DNA of 64,000 nucleotides from the NCBI GenBank assembly GCA_021794355.1, contig JAJYRA010000025.1, forward strand, positions 1 to 64,000. The letters are read 5' to 3'. Shown one piece after another: positions 50,160 to 60,532 of the stretch (positions are counted from its first letter, which is position 1; every line of letters starts with the position of its first letter). This DNA comes from Thermoplasmata archaeon. GTDB lineage: Archaea > Thermoplasmatota > Thermoplasmata > Thermoplasmatales > Thermoplasmataceae. The notes under the pieces were generated by a model. That model worked only from the letters and a program-made list of their open reading frames with translations, did no database searches and was not told the origin of the DNA. The translations under genes were made by a program, and so were the position numbers.

Positions 50160-52748
50160 ATGGGCAAATTATTCCCTGATGATTTCGGCAGATCGAGTCC
50201 TCCTAGTAGTTATCAAGAGATGTGGAATTCGCTTGCTAGAAATAAAAAGAAATTTGAGTATTACAGGGCCCACCAAGGGAAGATTTTGGAAGATTATGAT
50301 AAGATTGACGATGAGGTTAGTGATGTTGCGCTCTGTCTACCTACAGGAACAGGAAAAACTGCCATTGCGCTTAGCATTGCTTATATGAGTCAATTAAGGA
50401 GTGGCTCACGAGTATTGTATCTGAGCCCTAATTACCAGTTGGTTGACCAGATAATCTCAGAGGCTTCTGAACTTGGTATTTCAACGGTCAACTTATGCGG
50501 TAGTTGGGAAAAACTGCCAGAAGGAGAAATTGGGAAATACCAGTCAGGGTTATCAATTGGCGTTGCCACTTACTTCACTCTATTCAATTCAGCACCCCGT
50601 GTTAAAACTCCCGAGTTGATAATATTAGATGATATTCATGCCGCAGCTGAGGCTGTAGGGCATCCTTGGACTCTCTCGATAAAGAAAAAAGACGAGAACT
50701 GTGCTGGATTGTTTGAGAATATTTTTTCACTTTTGAAAAATCAACTAAGCAGAGAACAAATTTCCTTAATAGAAGCTAAACCCAGCAATGAGGAAGGAAC
50801 AGATTTGATTAACTCCAGAGAATGGTTACTTCTTGTTGATAGCTTTGCAGAAATTGTCAATCAGGAGCCTGAGAACCCGGAAGAAAAGCCGTCATGGAGG
50901 TACGCGTGGAAGAAACTGGAACAAAATCTGGAAAGGTGTTTCTGTTTCATCTCTTCTGGAAGGATCACTGTTAGACCTTGGATTTCCCCAACATTTGAGC
51001 TAAATCAATTTGCCAACGCAAAAAGGCGAGTGTACCTGTCAGCCACAATAGATGAATATGGGCATTTAGAACGCATAGTCTCAGTCCAAAATGTCAAGAG
51101 ACTGAGTAACAAGGATGTAGACGTTCCTGGAAGTAGACTCCTATTGGATTTGAACGTGCTTCTTCCTCAAGCCACTTCTGATGAGAATAAAGTCACGTTG
51201 TTTGCTAACAAGGTGAACAAAGTTGTTGTACTAAGCAGGGGAGATTTTGATCAACTTGAACTAAAGGACGCCTTAAGAACAGTGAAATATTCAGGCACAA
51301 TATTAACACCACTTTCTGATAGGATAAGTCAGGATATAGAAACGTTCAAGAAGGCTAACAAGTGCATCTTAATTTTATCAAACAGATATGATGGAATTGA
51401 CTTAGGAAACGGCGTAGCGGATGCAGTGCTCTTGTATAAGTTGCCGTTAGCTGTGAATCAACTTGAGAGATTTACAACCTACCAATGGAAAGCAAAGGAC
51501 GAGGCAGAAGCGAGAGCTAGACACAGAATACATCAGGGAATAGGGCGATGCACCAGAAGAGAATCAGATGAAATCCTGGTCGGTCTAGTTGGATCAGACC
51601 TCACCGAGTTGTTATACAGACCTAGTGTCTTTAAGGCTCTACCTCGTAAACTCAGGGCGGAGATTGATCTATGCAAGACGCTGACCAAACCAGAAAACTT
51701 AGATGAGTTAGTTAATGCATATAAAACAAAATCGGATGAGTGGAAAAGAGTGCTTAATCTCGTGGAGCAGAAACTAAGGAAATATCCGCCTGAGGAACAA
51801 GCAGATAAGAAAATTAGTGAGATCAGTGGTAAATATGTCAAATACAATGAACTGCTTTGGACAAAGAATTACACTGGCGCTTCAGACTTGGCGGCGAAAA
51901 CTGCTCAGGAATTGGTCTCCGGGAACTCTGATTTTAACTCCGCCCCATGGTTTTACCTTGCGAGCGTGTCGGAGGACGTCTCACAATTTTCAGCAACTGG
52001 AAATCCATATTCTGCACAGGGAACTCAGTTCATAGGAGAATCTGTGAGCAGGGCCAGAGGAAGATCATGGTTTGGAGATTTAGACAAGTACGTTTCCCCT
52101 CAGCCAATAATCCCAGAATTGCAATCACAACTGGATAACATTAGGAACTTCTTGCTTAGATTTCAATCACAGACCGCAGCTTTCGTAACTTTCAAGGATG
52201 AAATTTTGCAGAATATTGAAGATAGGAAAGACGGTACAATAAAGAAAGGACTGAGGAACCTAGGGGAATCGTTGGGCTTTGAAGCCATTTCCCCAAATCG
52301 GGATGGAGCTCCAGATTGTGTTTGGAAATTAGGAATGGAGACTGTGGCCATATTCGAAGCAAAGACAGAAAAAAAACCAAATAATCCGCTAAGTATTAAA
52401 GAGATTCGTCAGATATTAAGCATTCCCAAAGAGATTCCTCCAAATGAGAAAATTTCTGTTCCAGAAACAATGCACTGTATCTGTGTTACGGAATCAAAGT
52501 GTGTCGCTGCAGAAGAGATTGTCAGCTTAGAATCATTCCTTGTTTTGAACACGGAAGTTCTTGTCCAGTTCGCAAAAATCTGGCTTAATAGACTCGATTC
52601 GATTCACAGAAAACATCCCTCAGGTATCAACGAATTTAACGGGATGATACAGTCCGTTATAGTTCAATTAAGAGTTCATGGTCAATTGCTTTATAAAGCG
52701 ATGGGGATCGAAAAAGCCTCCAAAGTTTTGAATATATTCAAACAATGA
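50160..52748 (+). CDS. SF2 helicase with C-terminal PD-(D/E)XK-like nuclease domain; putative defence protein
   Basis: Motif I 'LPTGTGKTAIA', II 'ILDDIHAA', III 'LSATI', VI 'HQGIGRCTRR'; C-term 'GAPDCVWKLGMETVAIFEAKTEKK'. Confidence 0.75.
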   Translation: MGKLFPDDFGRSSPPSSYQEMWNSLARNKKKFEYYRAHQGKILEDYDKIDDEVSDVALCLPTGTGKTAIALSIAYMSQLRSGSRVLYLSPNYQLVDQIISEASELGISTVNLCGSWEKLPEGEIGKYQSGLSIGVATYFTLFNSAPRVKTPELIILDDIHAAAEAVGHPWTLSIKKKDENCAGLFENIFSLLKNQLSREQISLIEAKPSNEEGTDLINSREWLLLVDSFAEIVNQEPENPEEKPSWRYAWKKLEQNLERCFCFISSGRITVRPWISPTFELNQFANAKRRVYLSATIDEYGHLERIVSVQNVKRLSNKDVDVPGSRLLLDLNVLLPQATSDENKVTLFANKVNKVVVLSRGDFDQLELKDALRTVKYSGTILTPLSDRISQDIETFKKANKCILILSNRYDGIDLGNGVADAVLLYKLPLAVNQLERFTTYQWKAKDEAEARARHRIHQGIGRCTRRESDEILVGLVGSDLTELLYRPSVFKALPRKLRAEIDLCKTLTKPENLDELVNAYKTKSDEWKRVLNLVEQKLRKYPPEEQADKKISEISGKYVKYNELLWTKNYTGASDLAAKTAQELVSGNSDFNSAPWFYLASVSEDVSQFSATGNPYSAQGTQFIGESVSRARGRSWFGDLDKYVSPQPIIPELQSQLDNIRNFLLRFQSQTAAFVTFKDEILQNIEDRKDGTIKKGLRNLGESLGFEAISPNRDGAPDCVWKLGMETVAIFEAKTEKKPNNPLSIKEIRQILSIPKEIPPNEKISVPETMHCICVTESKCVAAEEIVSLESFLVLNTEVLVQFAKIWLNRLDSIHRKHPSGINEFNGMIQSVIVQLRVHGQLLYKAMGIEKASKVLNIFKQ

Positions 52749-53060
52749 TTCTTTACAAAACACTTGCGTCGAAACCTTTTGTCAAGAGTCTCCTCAAATA
52801 TGGTTTGAAGGCTTATGCATATAACAGACTCTTTTAGACTCATTAGATACCATGTAAGCCTTGGCGCGAAATGCGATTAGAAAGTTCCAAGATATATAAA
52901 AATAGAATACGGTTCCTTAGCATTGGAAAAATATATTTTCCCAAGTATGAGTGATAAACTCCACCTTCACATTGTTCTTAGAATCCTGTCATGTAATGAA
53001 ATAGTAGGAGATTTTAAAAAAATTTAAATTGATATAATTATAGAGTGTTAAAGGAATTAA

Positions 53061-54395
53061 ATGGTGGAACAAGAGGACCGCCCTGTGAGTTACAGCAGGA
53101 GGTGGAGACTGTGGTATCTGGCTTATATTTTCTCCAATATGTCATCAGGGCTGCTGAACCCCATGATCCCCCTTTTCATATCCCTATATTTTAGGGAAAA
53201 TGTGGTTTTTGTCGGGATTGCTTCTTCCCTGGCTTCCCTGTCTTCCGTTATCGCCCTGATTCTCTGGGGAAACATTTCGGATAATGTGAAGAAGAGAAAG
53301 GTTTTTGTTCTCATCGGATTTCTTGGATCCTTTGCTTCCCTGTTACTGGTGATGTTCTCCACTACAATCTTTGAGTATATTGGCATCCTTGTCATGTACC
53401 AGTTCTTTGCCATGGCGTCTGTACCCGTTTCTACCCTTCTTGTAATTGAAAATGAGCATGAAGCCCAATGGTCCAAAACGGTATCGGTGTTCAGCGCCAT
53501 ATCCACAGTGGGAACTGTCGGGGGACTCGGACTTGGGCTGTTGATAGTTATTAAAGATCCATCATCCATTGAAATATTGAAAATTATCTACATGATCTCC
53601 GCATTCATCTATCTGGTTGCATTCATACTTGCCTATTTTTTACTGAAGGAATCCTCCGTAAAATTAAGAAGATCTTCCATCCTGGGGCTTTTTTCCATAA
53701 GAACGTTTGAAAGGACCAGATATGCACCATCCTATGTGTTCCATATTGTCAGGTTGTTCGGAAGGAAAAAGGGAATAAAAACCGGAAAGATGCTCATGCT
53801 CTACATAATTCTAAGCGGTGTCCTGATGGTGGGCTTTCAGATATTTTTCACACCCTATCCGGTTATGCTTATAGATAAATACAACGCAAACGAGAGTATG
53901 ATTTATACCATGTATCTTTTAAATAGTGCATTTTCCGTGGTTTCATACAACCTTTCTGGCTGGTACATAAATAAAGTAAGCCTTCAGAGAGCCATATACA
54001 TTCCACTTGCCATAAGGATGATCGTTTTCGCTGCCACTGCAATAATTCCATTTTTTGGGTTATTCTCCTTCAACTATCTCATAATGGTTGTATTGATCTA
54101 TGGCGGGCTGGGCTTTGTGTGGAGTTTTATCGGTATAACGCAGATCACCTCCGTGACCAAAATGGCTGATAAATACACAAGAGGAAGGGCCATAGGTTAT
54201 TACAACTCCATTCTGGGGGTTGGACAGATTATTGGAGCTTTCATCTCAGGTTATATAGTTACATACATAGGATATTCTGGAGATTTCGTTTTTGCCACGC
54301 TCATAGTTGGAATAGGTTTCATAGGAGCCATGAAGGTAAAAGCTGGTGTTGCTCAGGATAGTTCCAAAATGAATAAAAAAACAGAATTATCATGA
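53061..54395 (+). CDS. Major facilitator superfamily transporter
   Basis: 444 aa, ~12 TM, 'ALILWGNISDNVKKRKVFVLIGFLG'. Confidence 0.85.
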   Translation: MVEQEDRPVSYSRRWRLWYLAYIFSNMSSGLLNPMIPLFISLYFRENVVFVGIASSLASLSSVIALILWGNISDNVKKRKVFVLIGFLGSFASLLLVMFSTTIFEYIGILVMYQFFAMASVPVSTLLVIENEHEAQWSKTVSVFSAISTVGTVGGLGLGLLIVIKDPSSIEILKIIYMISAFIYLVAFILAYFLLKESSVKLRRSSILGLFSIRTFERTRYAPSYVFHIVRLFGRKKGIKTGKMLMLYIILSGVLMVGFQIFFTPYPVMLIDKYNANESMIYTMYLLNSAFSVVSYNLSGWYINKVSLQRAIYIPLAIRMIVFAATAIIPFFGLFSFNYLIMVVLIYGGLGFVWSFIGITQITSVTKMADKYTRGRAIGYYNSILGVGQIIGAFISGYIVTYIGYSGDFVFATLIVGIGFIGAMKVKAGVAQDSSKMNKKTELS

Positions 54396-54398
54396 AGA

Positions 54399-56777
54399 TT
54401 AACTTACTTTTATATTGAAATTAATGCCTTCCCATTTATTTTCCTTTTTCCAGAAAAACGTGAACTCCATGTTGTCTTCCACGGGAAAATCCTTTGGTCC
54501 TACTTCCACATAATAGATTGAATCCATTAGATATTCTGAATTCAGATCCACCATATTTTTCCAGTTATTTCCAGTTATTCTTATGAAACACTCCTCCCTG
54601 GTTATAAAAATAATTGATTCATCCCTTTCAATGGCCCTGATTTTGTTTTTGAAACTCCATATATTGGCCTTAACCCTAAATTTTTCTTCAACATATCTTT
54701 TGTATGCCCTTTCATTCAGGTCGAAGGGTTTTCCATTTTCCAGTGCCCAACATAACTTTACATATTCAGCATGAGCCCAGACCAACGGCATGGCAGAACC
54801 CGATGGGTAACCGTTGAATAACCCCTTTGCTGGAATGTCCTCTGAATCCCAGATCTGCTCAGGTATCATTCCACCACTGTTTGCATCTTTCTCCATGGTA
54901 TGCAAAAGATTCATTGCAATGTCCCTATTTCCACTCAAAAGTTCGTAATGTGCCCTTTCTCCGGAAAGAAGTGGCCACCCTCTTCCATGGCCCGTGCCAT
55001 CAAAGCCGGAACCGTTATTATGCTCACCGTATCCGTCCTGACTGTACCTATGCCATGTTGGACCCGTTTTAGTTTCCACTTTCAGTTCCCCATCGATTAT
55101 CTTCAGGGTATCCCTTATCCTCCTATCGTCCTGTGGCCTCAGTCCAAACCTCACCAGTGAAAGTGCCCCTGTGCTTATAACCTCATCAACCTTTACCATC
55201 GATGAATTCCAGGGTCTGTTCTTTATGGGAATATAACCTCCTGATTCCCGGTCTGCTTCAGACATGGAAATCCTCACATAATGCCCCCTGACCCCATACT
55301 TTGCATCCAGTTCGGAATTTTCCCTGTATAGCCATTTTTCAATATTGGAACTGTATATATCCGCAATCCTCTGGATAACATAGGATTCTTTCCTCATTCC
55401 CAGCTCTTCGGCTATTTCTGAACCGTAGCTCAGGGCTGATACCTCCACTGCAATGGTAAAGCTGGAATATCCTCCATCCTCCTCCCATCTATCCTGATCC
55501 GTTACGGGACCGTTTCCGATTATGAAGGAAAGAGCTGAAATAAACATGTCCCTGTAATCATCCAGATCTACAAGTTTCATCTTCCAGAGATCATAGAGTA
55601 AGAGAATGGGAAAGGCTGTTTCATCCATCTGTAATCCACCCCAGTATGGCTTTCCATTCAACCACATGTTCTGTGGCCAGTGTCCGTCTGATTCCTGGGT
55701 GGACTGGAGATACTTCAGTGCATCAGTGGCCCCATAATAATCCCCAAGAATTAGAAGCGCCTCTGCCGCTTCAACCATATCCCTTGGCCATATGAGGTGA
55801 TATCCACCCAGGTCATCATCACTCTTGCTGTTTCCCCAAGGTATGGAAAGGCTGGCAATTATGGCACCTCTAAGGGGTTCCTTGGACACATGGGACCTGA
55901 TTGCTACCAGACTGGATTGCTTCAGGTTGTAATCTTTCTTGATGAGCATGTTTTTTGAGGTATATTTTAAATATACTGACCACTGTTCCATATAATCTTC
56001 CAGAGACTTTTCCCAGTTGGCATGACTGGATTTTAGCACCTTAATAGCTGCCTCTTCCATGCTTCTTCCGAAGGCTATGAAAACATTGAACGTCCCCGCT
56101 GCATCCGGAATTATCTCAGTGGTTATGGCCACATTTCCATCGGTTGCCCTCTGGAATTCATAGGTCATTCCATTATTATGCATTATATCCTGAAAACCGT
56201 CTGAAAATCCTGAAAAGCCACAACTCATTTTCCCTGTGCATCCCGGTATATATAGGGCCAAAAAGGTTTCGCCCTTTGAAGCAAACTGCATCTTATTTCC
56301 CTTATATTCTCCATTCCAGGCATTGTTTCCGTATCCACCATTGTTCATGTGGGGTGCCAGGAGAGAATATATGGAAAGATCATCTTCAGGATTCTTTTTA
56401 ATGAATTTTACGTGTTCCACGAAGACATCGTCTTCACTGTCTATGAAAATAGTCTTTTCGATCTTGAATCTCTGCTCAGACTCTTCGTTTATGATCCTGT
56501 AGGCAGGAATTCCCCCCTTTAGGGTCTGCATACTGTGAGATGTATCCCTTCTTTCCTCGTAAAATGTCTCTTCACCTGATACGAGAAACTGGTGATCCCT
56601 TGTCTGAGCTGTGTCAATTCCGGGGAAATAGATTTCATTTACAATTCCATGGGAAAGAGTGAAATATACGGATGAACATCGTTTCAGTGATGTTCCAACC
56701 CCCTCCTTTGAACTGGATGTCCATCTGGGCGTGATCCCCGGCTTACCGAATGCTTCCTCCTGTCCCATGAATATCAC
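54399..56777 (-). CDS. Glycoside hydrolase family 15 glucoamylase-like protein
   Basis: 'GGYHLIWPRDMVEAAEALL', 'DGHWPQNMWLNGKPYWGGLQMDETAFPILL', 'GRGWPLLSGERAHYEL', 'IPEQIWD'. Confidence 0.95.
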   Translation of the reverse strand: MIFMGQEEAFGKPGITPRWTSSSKEGVGTSLKRCSSVYFTLSHGIVNEIYFPGIDTAQTRDHQFLVSGEETFYEERRDTSHSMQTLKGGIPAYRIINEESEQRFKIEKTIFIDSEDDVFVEHVKFIKKNPEDDLSIYSLLAPHMNNGGYGNNAWNGEYKGNKMQFASKGETFLALYIPGCTGKMSCGFSGFSDGFQDIMHNNGMTYEFQRATDGNVAITTEIIPDAAGTFNVFIAFGRSMEEAAIKVLKSSHANWEKSLEDYMEQWSVYLKYTSKNMLIKKDYNLKQSSLVAIRSHVSKEPLRGAIIASLSIPWGNSKSDDDLGGYHLIWPRDMVEAAEALLILGDYYGATDALKYLQSTQESDGHWPQNMWLNGKPYWGGLQMDETAFPILLLYDLWKMKLVDLDDYRDMFISALSFIIGNGPVTDQDRWEEDGGYSSFTIAVEVSALSYGSEIAEELGMRKESYVIQRIADIYSSNIEKWLYRENSELDAKYGVRGHYVRISMSEADRESGGYIPIKNRPWNSSMVKVDEVISTGALSLVRFGLRPQDDRRIRDTLKIIDGELKVETKTGPTWHRYSQDGYGEHNNGSGFDGTGHGRGWPLLSGERAHYELLSGNRDIAMNLLHTMEKDANSGGMIPEQIWDSEDIPAKGLFNGYPSGSAMPLVWAHAEYVKLCWALENGKPFDLNERAYKRYVEEKFRVKANIWSFKNKIRAIERDESIIFITREECFIRITGNNWKNMVDLNSEYLMDSIYYVEVGPKDFPVEDNMEFTFFWKKENKWEGINFNIKVS

Positions 56778-56843
56778 ATGATCCCAGAGTTAAAAAGGGA
56801 TTGCTTTTTCCGACATTGTCACATTTGCGCTGATAATTTGAAA

Positions 56844-56958
56844 ATGGAAAATACTCTGGAACAGTTGCTTGGAGCAAAAACCACACTATTTCGCGGTTCA
56901 AACGAATGCTCATAAGGTTAGTAAGATCTGCGAGGAGAAAAAATCAACTAAGATTTGA
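56844..56958 (+). pseudogene. Possible remnant of a winged-helix regulator, frameshifted
   Basis: MENTLEQLLGAKTT... in one frame, then ...VQTNAHKVSKICEEKKSTKI* in another, resembling N-termini of archaeal wHTH proteins. Confidence 0.25.
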
Positions 56959-56972
56959 CAATGTCCTTTTTC

Positions 56973-58085
56973 CTAAATGTAATTATCAAGCTCATTTCCA
57001 TACAGTATGGATTGGACCCTGTCCATTTTTACCATGAGTTCATCGTATGATCCAGATGTCACGCACACATGTCCCATTTTTCTCTTTCTTCTCACTCCAT
57101 TTTTTTTATAATCGTATATCCTTGTATTGTCCAATGCTAAAATATCCTCTGCCTTTTTTTCCGTGAGCGCCATGCCTATGATATTCACGATCCCTGAGGG
57201 AATGTATGTCGTTGGTTGGAATAAGGGTAGATCCATAACATCCCTGACGTGCATTTCGAACTGCGAATAGGATGAACCCATGAGTGTATGATGACCGGTA
57301 TTGTGAACCCTGGGTGCATACTCGTTTATGAGCGGACCTTTTGGTGTTATGAAGAATTCGATTCCCATTACACCAATATAATCCAGATCTTCCATCAGTT
57401 TTCTTGATATACTGATCATTTCAGAAATGATCCTTTCATTCTGAAGAGGTGAACTATTTCTTATGAGGATTCCCTTTCGGTTGTAGTTATGAGATGGCTC
57501 AAAATAAAAAAACTCATTTTTCCTGCTTCTTGAACAGATTATGGATGCTTCTTCCTCATATTCAATAAATTTTTCAACGACAAATTTTTCCTCTGAATGC
57601 TTCGGGAATTCTGACAGATCATAATAGTAATACTGCCCCTTGCCGTCATAACCTCCCCTGGATCTCTTGATTACAAACTTTTTGAAATTTTTGCTCATTT
57701 CCAGGGCTTCTTCCCCATTCTTTGCAACCATAAACTCACCCACGGGAAAGTCATGGGATTTCAGGAATTCCTTTTCCCTGTGTCTTTCAATTTTCAATTC
57801 CACTGATTTTAGGGAAGGGCGTAGTTTTCCAACACTTTCAGCATATTCCAGTAGTTTTCTGTTAACGTGCTCAAACTCGAATGTTACCACATCAGACTCG
57901 TCTACAAATTTCTTGTAATCCTCGCCAATAAAGGTTTTATCAGCTAATTTTAGGGCGGGTTCCCCATCATTTTCCGAGTAAACATTGAATCTTATGGGTA
58001 AACCACGGGACTCCATTATCATCATTGTGCCCAGCTGGCCTGCCCCTGCTATGCCTAGGGTTCTATGGGAGTCTGGTGTTTTCAA
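56973..58085 (-). CDS. purK: 5-(carboxyamino)imidazole ribonucleotide synthase
   Basis: '[21 protein letters not shown]', '[18 protein letters not shown]', '[27 protein letters not shown]'. Confidence 0.96.
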   Translation of the reverse strand: MKTPDSHRTLGIAGAGQLGTMMIMESRGLPIRFNVYSENDGEPALKLADKTFIGEDYKKFVDESDVVTFEFEHVNRKLLEYAESVGKLRPSLKSVELKIERHREKEFLKSHDFPVGEFMVAKNGEEALEMSKNFKKFVIKRSRGGYDGKGQYYYYDLSEFPKHSEEKFVVEKFIEYEEEASIICSRSRKNEFFYFEPSHNYNRKGILIRNSSPLQNERIISEMISISRKLMEDLDYIGVMGIEFFITPKGPLINEYAPRVHNTGHHTLMGSSYSQFEMHVRDVMDLPLFQPTTYIPSGIVNIIGMALTEKKAEDILALDNTRIYDYKKNGVRRKRKMGHVCVTSGSYDELMVKMDRVQSILYGNELDNYI

Positions 58086-58554
58086 CGCCTTCCCTTTCCT
58101 TCTCCATATAATTTCTCATTTTGAAAGCCAGTTCGGGGTATTTTAGGGATAAAATCCTTATGGCCAAAAGTGCTGCATTTTTGGAGTTGTTTATGGCCAC
58201 GGTCGCAACTGGTATACCGGATGGCATTTGAACAATGGAAAGCAAGGAATCTATGCCGCGGAGTGCACTGGTCATTACTGGAACACCGATAACCGGAAGA
58301 TTAGTGATGGCTGCGACCATTCCTGGAAGATGGGCTGACCCTCCTGCTCCTGCAATGATTACCTCTATTCCCCTTGCACTGGCCTTTTCCGCAAATTCAT
58401 ACATCATCTTTGGAGTCCTGTGAGCAGAGACTACCTTGGTCTCGCAATCCACCTGGAAGGATCTCAAAACCTCGCAGGCGTCCTTCATTACATTATAGTC
58501 GGATTGACTCCCCATAATTACAGCTACCTTTCCCACATATATCACCATGGTCAT
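58063..58554 (-). CDS. purE: 5-(carboxyamino)imidazole ribonucleotide mutase
   Basis: '[21 protein letters not shown]', '[14 protein letters not shown]', '[18 protein letters not shown]'. Confidence 0.97.
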   Translation of the reverse strand: MTMVIYVGKVAVIMGSQSDYNVMKDACEVLRSFQVDCETKVVSAHRTPKMMYEFAEKASARGIEVIIAGAGGSAHLPGMVAAITNLPVIGVPVMTSALRGIDSLLSIVQMPSGIPVATVAINNSKNAALLAIRILSLKYPELAFKMRNYMEKEREGVENTRLP

Positions 58555-58742
58555 TTTTTAATTGATAATATTCCTCTATGTATTGCTTCTTTCCCTTTTA
58601 TAGTTATGTTAGGGTCGTGTGGAAGAATGATTCTGCCAGAACTAGATGATTTAGTGGTAATTCCTGGCTTTCCTAAGTGGTTTTGCTTCAGGTTGAGTGT
58701 TTTTATACACTCTAACCAATAAATCAGTTTTTTTCTACTCAA
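58551..58742 (-). CDS. Putative 63-aa small protein between the TPP enzyme gene and purE
   Basis: TTG-start ORF overlaps the upstream gene by 8 nt and its TGA overlaps the purE ATG (ATGA). Confidence 0.4.
   Translation of the reverse strand: MSRKKLIYWLECIKTLNLKQNHLGKPGITTKSSSSGRIILPHDPNITIKGKEAIHRGILSIKK
58691..58717. promoter_or_regulatory. Inverted repeat/hairpin upstream of purEK
   Basis: GGTTGAGTGT-TTTTAT-ACACTC(T)AACC, 10-bp stem with one bulge. Confidence 0.5.
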
Positions 58743-60387
58743 GTTTTTCCTTCAGGAGGGAAGTTATATAGCCTCTTACCTGAACGAACTTCAGTTGTGG
58801 TGGCATGGGTGCCTCGTCCGGATCGATTACCACGTCCACTATGGTTGGTTCATCCCTGATGGAGAGACTTTCCTTCACGGCATTCTCGAGATCATTTATA
58901 TTTTCTACTCTGAATGATTTGATTCCAATGGCTTCGCCGATTTTTGCAAAGTTCAGGGGATACAGATCTGTTCCATAGTTGGGAAATCCCATTACTTCCT
59001 CCTCAAACTTGATCATTCCAAGCTCTGAATTGTTAAAGACAAACAATTTTACGGGCCTCTTGTATTTTTTTATCGTTACCAATTCTGGCAATGACATTGC
59101 AAAACTTCCGTCCCCAATCAGGCCAATGACCTGTCTGTCCATTGCATAGGATGCCCCTACTGTTCCCGGAATTCCTATTCCCATACTTCCAAGCCATGAT
59201 GAAAACACAAAGGTTCTTCCTGCCGTGGTTCTAAAATTCCTCACTCCCCATACCGTCACGTTTCCGGTATCCACAACAATGGTTGCATCAGCATCAGCGT
59301 ATTTCGAAATCGTGGATGGAATGGATTCAGGTTTTATGATCTTGCCATCAAATTCTTCACTCTTCATTAGATGCTTTATCCAATCTTCCTTTTCATCCTG
59401 AATTGTCTCATAGTATTTCTTTTTCTTTTCACCTACATTCAGTTTTTTCAGGAATGTTTCTGCGTCACATACGACTGGAATATCAGATCTCCTTCGTTTA
59501 CCAAGAGAAAGTGGATTGTTGTCCACCTGTACTGTGACAAGACCTTCGGGAATGAACTGCACATAGGGATATGATGACCCTAGCATGATCATAAGATCTG
59601 CATGTTCAATGGCTTTTACAGATGGTTTAGTCCCAAGAAGCCCCAGGGTTCCAGCCACTCGTTTATCCATATCATCAACTATCCCCTTTCCGTTCAAAGC
59701 GTAAATGATGGGCGCACCTATTTTCTCTGAAAGCTCCAGAATTTCCTTACCACAACCTCTGGCCCCCTTTCCCATAAAAATTACCGGTTTGCCCGCCCTT
59801 TCTATGAGGGATTCCACTTCGCTTAAATCCGGAGAGTATGACGTTTTAACAGTAACATTTTCAATGAAGGTTTCATCGTATTCAGAAGGCAGACGCATGA
59901 TATCCGCTGGAAGGATTAAATGGGATACACCCCTGCTTACCCTGGATTCTCTGTACGCTCTCTTGGTTAATTCCTGAGCACTTTTGGGGTTCAGAACTTG
60001 AGCACTGTATACTGAGACATCCTGAAATAGGGCTCCAAGATTGATCTCCTGAAAATAATCCGTTCCGATCAGTTCGGTTTCCACCTGACCCGTTAGGGCT
60101 ATTACGGAACTGTGATCCATCTTTGCATCATATAGTCCATTTAAGAGATGTATGGATCCGGGGCCACTGGTACCCATGCAAGCAGTAACGTTCCCGGAAA
60201 TTTTTGATTCGAAGGAAGCAGCCATGGCTGCCCCCTCTTCGTGCCGTACCTGAATGAATTCGATCTTTCCGTTCTTTCTTATGGCATCCATCACGGGGTT
60301 CAGTGAGTCCCCTGGAATGCCATAAATCCTCTTGACACCCATTTCGTATAATGTATTTATTATTACTTCAGCTGTACTTAATGCCAT
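58735..60387 (-). CDS. Thiamine pyrophosphate-dependent enzyme (pyruvate oxidase/acetolactate synthase family)
   Basis: 'GVKRIYGIPGDSLNPVMDAI', 'FIQVRHEEGAAMAASFESK', 'VIGLIGDGSFAMSLPELVTI'. Confidence 0.93.
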   Translation of the reverse strand: MALSTAEVIINTLYEMGVKRIYGIPGDSLNPVMDAIRKNGKIEFIQVRHEEGAAMAASFESKISGNVTACMGTSGPGSIHLLNGLYDAKMDHSSVIALTGQVETELIGTDYFQEINLGALFQDVSVYSAQVLNPKSAQELTKRAYRESRVSRGVSHLILPADIMRLPSEYDETFIENVTVKTSYSPDLSEVESLIERAGKPVIFMGKGARGCGKEILELSEKIGAPIIYALNGKGIVDDMDKRVAGTLGLLGTKPSVKAIEHADLMIMLGSSYPYVQFIPEGLVTVQVDNNPLSLGKRRRSDIPVVCDAETFLKKLNVGEKKKKYYETIQDEKEDWIKHLMKSEEFDGKIIKPESIPSTISKYADADATIVVDTGNVTVWGVRNFRTTAGRTFVFSSWLGSMGIGIPGTVGASYAMDRQVIGLIGDGSFAMSLPELVTIKKYKRPVKLFVFNNSELGMIKFEEEVMGFPNYGTDLYPLNFAKIGEAIGIKSFRVENINDLENAVKESLSIRDEPTIVDVVIDPDEAPMPPQLKFVQVRGYITSLLKEKLE

Positions 60388-60532
60388 ATACTTACATGTT
60401 TCTTATCATATATTAATTGCAGGGTGAAAAGATCCATGACTTATTCCTCTCGGAAGATGATGGATTTTCAGGACTTAAAAGGAATAATCTATTTTGATTA
60501 TATTTTTTAACCTAATTCATATATATGAGCGC

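Noticed and set aside
52918-52950. GGAAAAATATATTTTCC palindrome downstream of the helicase gene
   Set aside because: AT-rich near-palindrome expected by chance in this composition and not tied to a gene start.
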